Source: Chthoniobacterales bacterium
GTDB lineage: Bacteria > Verrucomicrobiota > Verrucomicrobiia > Chthoniobacterales > UBA10450
Direction: 5' to 3'
DNA length: 7,237 bases
NCBI GenBank assembly: GCA_013694945.1
Contig: JACDBM010000342.1
Coordinates: 1 to 7,237 of the forward strand
The position numbers and the translations under genes are program-made. Positions within the stretch are counted from its first letter, which is position 1. Each line of letters starts with the position of its first letter. Below, in pieces: positions 5,475-7,237 of this stretch. A model generated the notes under the pieces. It ran no database searches, was not told the DNA's origin, and was given only the letters and a program-made list of their open reading frames with translations.

Positions 5475-6695
5475 ATGCACGCCGTCAATGAATCTGCCAT
5501 CCCTGTAAAGCCGGCGGGAGTGCGGCCACGCCTGGACGGACTCGATCTGCTGCGCGGCGCAGTGATGATCATCATGGCGCTGGATCACACGCGCGATTTC
5601 TTCAGTCGCGACGCGATGCTTTTCGACCCTACCGACTTGACGAAAACAGACGGGTGGCTCTTCCTGACGCGCTGGATCACGCATTTTTGCGCGCCTGTTT
5701 TCTGCTTTCTGGCGGGGACGGGAGCGTTCCTCTCGTTGGGCCGCGGCAAGACCAAACGCGATCTCTCCTGGTATCTCGTCACGCGCGGACTCTGGCTGGT
5801 CCTCCTCGAGCTGACGCTGGTGCAGTTTGGATGGACCTTCCGGATTGATCCGCACGCACTGGGTGGCCAGGTCATTTGGGCTCTCGGCTGGTCGATGGTT
5901 TTTCTCGCCGCCTTGATTCATCTGCCGGTGTGGGGCGTCGGAACGTTCGGACTCGGCATGATCGTCGCTCACAACCTGCTGGATCCGATCCTTCCCGCAG
6001 CTTTCGGCAGATGGAGCTGGCTCTGGAATGTGCTCCACGTGCCGGGCGGCTTTCAGATCGCGCCGCACTACATGTTCTTTATCGCTTACCCGCTGATTCC
6101 GTGGGTGGGCGTGATGGCCGCTGGTTATGCCTTCGGCAAGCTGTTGCAGCGCGATCGCCCTGAGCGCCGGCGCATTTTGCTTTGGCTCGGGTTAGGTCTG
6201 ACGGCTGCATTTATCGTGATCCGCGCGACGAACGGATACGGCGATCCGCAGCCCTGGTCGAAGCAAACCACGCCACTGTTCACGCTTTTCTCTTTCCTCA
6301 ATTGCACGAAATATCCGCCCTCGCTCCTTTACCTCTGCATGACGCTCGGACCTGCGATCCTCGTGCTCTCGTTCTTCGATCGTGAGCTTGGCCCCTGGTC
6401 AAAGCCGATCATTGTCTTTGGGCGCGTGCCGCTGTTCTATTACTTGCTGCATCTGCCGCTGATTCACGGCATCGCGATTCTGCTTGCTTCCCTGAGACAC
6501 GGCGCGGCGGGTGGGGTCTGGCTGGGACCACCGTGGGATCCGGCCACCGCCGCGGCCTATCCGCAGAACTATGGCTACGGTTTAGGTGTGGTGTATGCCA
6601 TCTGGATCCTGGTAATTCTGCTGCTCTATCCGCTCTGCCGCTGGTTCGCGAACCTCAAACAACGCCGGCGCGACGCATGGCTGAGTTATTTCTAA
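5475..6695 (+). CDS. DUF1624/HGSNAT-like multi-pass membrane protein, putative acyltransferase
   Basis: A 406-residue polytopic protein with around ten hydrophobic helices. The N-terminus, RLDGLDLLRGAVMIIMALDHTRDFF (19-43), is the hallmark of bacterial proteins related to heparan-alpha-glucosaminide N-acetyltransferase, which carry acetyl groups across a membrane onto amino sugars. H38 in ALDHTRDFF is the likely functional His. Other typical blocks are WITHFCAPVFCFLAGTGAFL (67-86), NCTKYPPSLLYLCMTLGPA (276-294) and FGRVPLFYYLLHLPLIHG (315-332). The chain ends in a basic cytoplasmic tail. ATG at 5475 was chosen: CAGGG at 5463-5467 lies seven bases upstream, and the next upstream start, TTG at 5394, would add a polar Cys/Arg leader. 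Bacterial members are uncharacterised for the most part, so acyl transfer is inference. It is 112 bases from the gene before it and probably separately transcribed. Confidence 0.87.
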   Translation: MHAVNESAIPVKPAGVRPRLDGLDLLRGAVMIIMALDHTRDFFSRDAMLFDPTDLTKTDGWLFLTRWITHFCAPVFCFLAGTGAFLSLGRGKTKRDLSWYLVTRGLWLVLLELTLVQFGWTFRIDPHALGGQVIWALGWSMVFLAALIHLPVWGVGTFGLGMIVAHNLLDPILPAAFGRWSWLWNVLHVPGGFQIAPHYMFFIAYPLIPWVGVMAAGYAFGKLLQRDRPERRRILLWLGLGLTAAFIVIRATNGYGDPQPWSKQTTPLFTLFSFLNCTKYPPSLLYLCMTLGPAILVLSFFDRELGPWSKPIIVFGRVPLFYYLLHLPLIHGIAILLASLRHGAAGGVWLGPPWDPATAAAYPQNYGYGLGVVYAIWILVILLLYPLCRWFANLKQRRRDAWLSYF

Positions 6696-6720
6696 TTGGG
6701 GCACCCTGCTGCTGGCGCGC

Positions 6721-6748
6721 TTGCCAAAGCTGCTTCTTCACCTAGAAT
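6721..6748 (+). promoter_or_regulatory. Candidate sigma-70-type promoter for rpsO
   Basis: TTGCCA (6721-6726) and TAGAAT (6743-6748) are separated by 16 bases and match four and five of the six consensus positions of the -35 and -10 boxes. The site lies in the 65-base gap between the DUF1624 gene and rpsO. Transcription would begin near 6754-6756, leaving only about 5-7 bases before the ATG at 6761. Found by eye; the host's promoter consensus is not known. Confidence 0.4.
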
Positions 6749-6760
6749 GGCAACTTCGTT

Positions 6761-7024
6761 ATGGCAGAAAGCAGTGACACGATGGACATGAAGGAGTTCC
6801 AGCTCCACGAGAAGGACACTGGCAGCGCGGATGTGCAGGTCGCACTTCTGACTCGCCGGATCTCGCAGCTGACCAATCACCTCAAGAGCCACGCCAAAGA
6901 TCATTCGTCGCGCCGCGGCCTCCTCAAAATGGTGGCGATGCGCCGGAGCTTGCTCGATTATCTGAGCAAGTCGGAGTCCGACCGGTATAAAAACCTGCTC
7001 GTGAAGCTCAACTTGCGGAAATAA
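6761..7024 (+). CDS. rpsO: 30S ribosomal protein S15
   Basis: An 87-residue primary binder of the central domain of 16S rRNA, needed for platform assembly of the small subunit. The conserved core is present: [13 protein letters not shown] (19-31), then H40 and the [10 protein letters not shown] block (46-55) that contacts 16S rRNA, then RRSLLDYL (61-68) and [13 protein letters not shown] at the end. Length matches the usual 88-89 residues. ATG at 6761 puts 18 residues before DTGS, close to the 20 in E. coli. ATG at 6782 or 6788 would shorten the N-terminus but cannot be excluded, because there is no clear Shine-Dalgarno for any. The next gene appears to be pnp, the classic order. In E. coli S15 represses its own translation by a leader pseudoknot; the very short predicted leader here leaves little room for that. 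Confidence 0.96.
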   Translation: MAESSDTMDMKEFQLHEKDTGSADVQVALLTRRISQLTNHLKSHAKDHSSRRGLLKMVAMRRSLLDYLSKSESDRYKNLLVKLNLRK

Positions 7025-7031
7025 CCGCAAG
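7012..7031 (+). repeat. Perfect 7-bp hairpin enclosing the rpsO stop codon
   Basis: CTTGCGG (7012-7018) and CCGCAAG (7025-7031) are exact reverse complements around a six-base loop AAATAA that contains the TAA stop. There is no T-run after it, so it is not a classic intrinsic terminator. It could stabilise the rpsO 3' end or be a processing site between rpsO and pnp. Confidence 0.6.
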
Positions 7032-7131
7032 GGATCTACGGTTTACGCTCCGTCTTCGTCTCGCCGCCCGGCGCCATGCGATTCGTTCAACAGTAGAAAA
7101 CTAAACCGGCACTCAGGCCGACGTTCCACTT

Positions 7132-7181
7132 CTGATTAGAGGTTTTAGTCCCGCCGAGGCGGGGTTAAAACCTACAATCAG
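7132..7181. repeat. 50-base near-perfect palindrome between rpsO and pnp
   Basis: Two 24-base arms (7132-7155 and 7158-7181) are separated by GA. As RNA, 20 positions form Watson-Crick pairs, two adjacent ones are G-U wobbles (G7148/T7165 and T7149/G7164), and two adjacent ones are mismatched (A7138/C7175, G7139/A7174). The tip is CCCGC-CGAG-GCGGG, with AGGTTTTA/TAAAACCT below it and CTGATT/AATCAG at the base. No T-run follows on either strand. Compact, symmetric, intergenic and GC-tipped, it looks like a REP-like dispersed palindrome or an RNase III-type processing hairpin. No second copy lies in this window. Confidence 0.85.
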
Positions 7182-7191
7182 GGTGACCGGC

Positions 7192-7211
7192 CTGGGATTC
7201 GCCAATCCCAG
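7192..7211 (+). repeat. Perfect 8-bp hairpin just upstream of the pnp start
   Basis: CTGGGATT (7192-7199) and AATCCCAG (7204-7211) are exact reverse complements around a CGCC loop, ending 12 bases before the ATG at 7224. At that distance folding could limit ribosome access. Its left arm can instead pair with 7112-7116, as described in the findings. Confidence 0.7.
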
Positions 7212-7223
7212 AAAGCAGCAGTT

Positions 7224-7237
7224 ATGCAAAACAAGGT
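7224..7237 (+). CDS. pnp: Probable start of polyribonucleotide nucleotidyltransferase (PNPase), truncated by window end
   Basis: ATG at 7224 opens a frame reading MQNKV before the window ends. The call rests on position: pnp follows rpsO in a great many bacteria, and this is the first plausible ATG after a structured interval of about 200 bases. PNPase is the 3'-to-5' phosphorolytic exoribonuclease of mRNA decay. The sequence just upstream (AGAAAGCAGCAGTT) is purine-containing but not a strong Shine-Dalgarno. Five codons cannot confirm the product. Confidence 0.5.

Noticed and set aside
5343..6068. 241-residue minus-strand open frame opposite the DUF1624 gene
   Set aside because: Its composition (Arg, Glu, Gln, His) is what antisense of a hydrophobic membrane-protein gene gives, and the sense frame has strong family motifs.
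1..7237. CRISPR arrays, tRNA or rRNA genes, insertion sequences, defence or toxin-antitoxin modules
   Set aside because: No regularly spaced repeats, cloverleaf-like segments, transposase motifs or recognised defence domains were found on either strand by eye.

Overview
The window is a GC-rich bacterial chromosome segment in which every convincing gene lies on the + strand. The host looks like a Gram-negative soil-type bacterium, perhaps Verrucomicrobiota (Chthoniobacterales-like) and less likely Acidobacteriota. This rests on the style of ribosomal protein S15, a Tat-exported asparaginase-family enzyme and the base composition; no marker here settles the phylum. I see no phage, transposase, toxin-antitoxin, CRISPR or recognisable defence genes.

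Layout. Positions 1-710 hold the 3' end of a queuosine-precursor transporter (YhhQ/VUT family). An orphan small protein with an HELAH zinc-peptidase motif follows (741-1211). After a 227-base gap comes a Tat-signal N-terminal-nucleophile hydrolase of the glycosylasparaginase family (1439-2554). A run of four closely spaced genes is next: DoxX-like membrane protein (2592-3059), KdgF-like cupin (3067-3423), family 2 glycosyltransferase (3442-4152) and GNAT acetyltransferase (4149-4586). The last two overlap by four bases. A 221-base gap leads to a secreted protein of unknown function with a lysine-rich tail (4808-5362). A multi-pass DUF1624/HGSNAT-like membrane protein follows (5475-6695), then rpsO (6761-7024) and, at the very edge, what is probably the first five codons of pnp (7224-7237).

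How the genes relate. rpsO-pnp is an ancient conserved pair of translation and RNA decay. The other genes are housekeeping or accessory metabolism, and apart from the short operon-like run there is no evidence that they form one pathway.

The most interesting non-coding part is the rpsO-pnp interval. A perfect 7-bp stem flanks the rpsO stop codon. A 50-base near-perfect palindrome lies mid-interval, enclosed by a further pair of complementary arms. A perfect 8-bp stem sits just before the pnp start, and one of its arms overlaps the enclosing stem, so the two are mutually exclusive. This could be a pnp autoregulatory leader, a dispersed palindromic repeat, or both. I found no clear previously undescribed multi-gene system.
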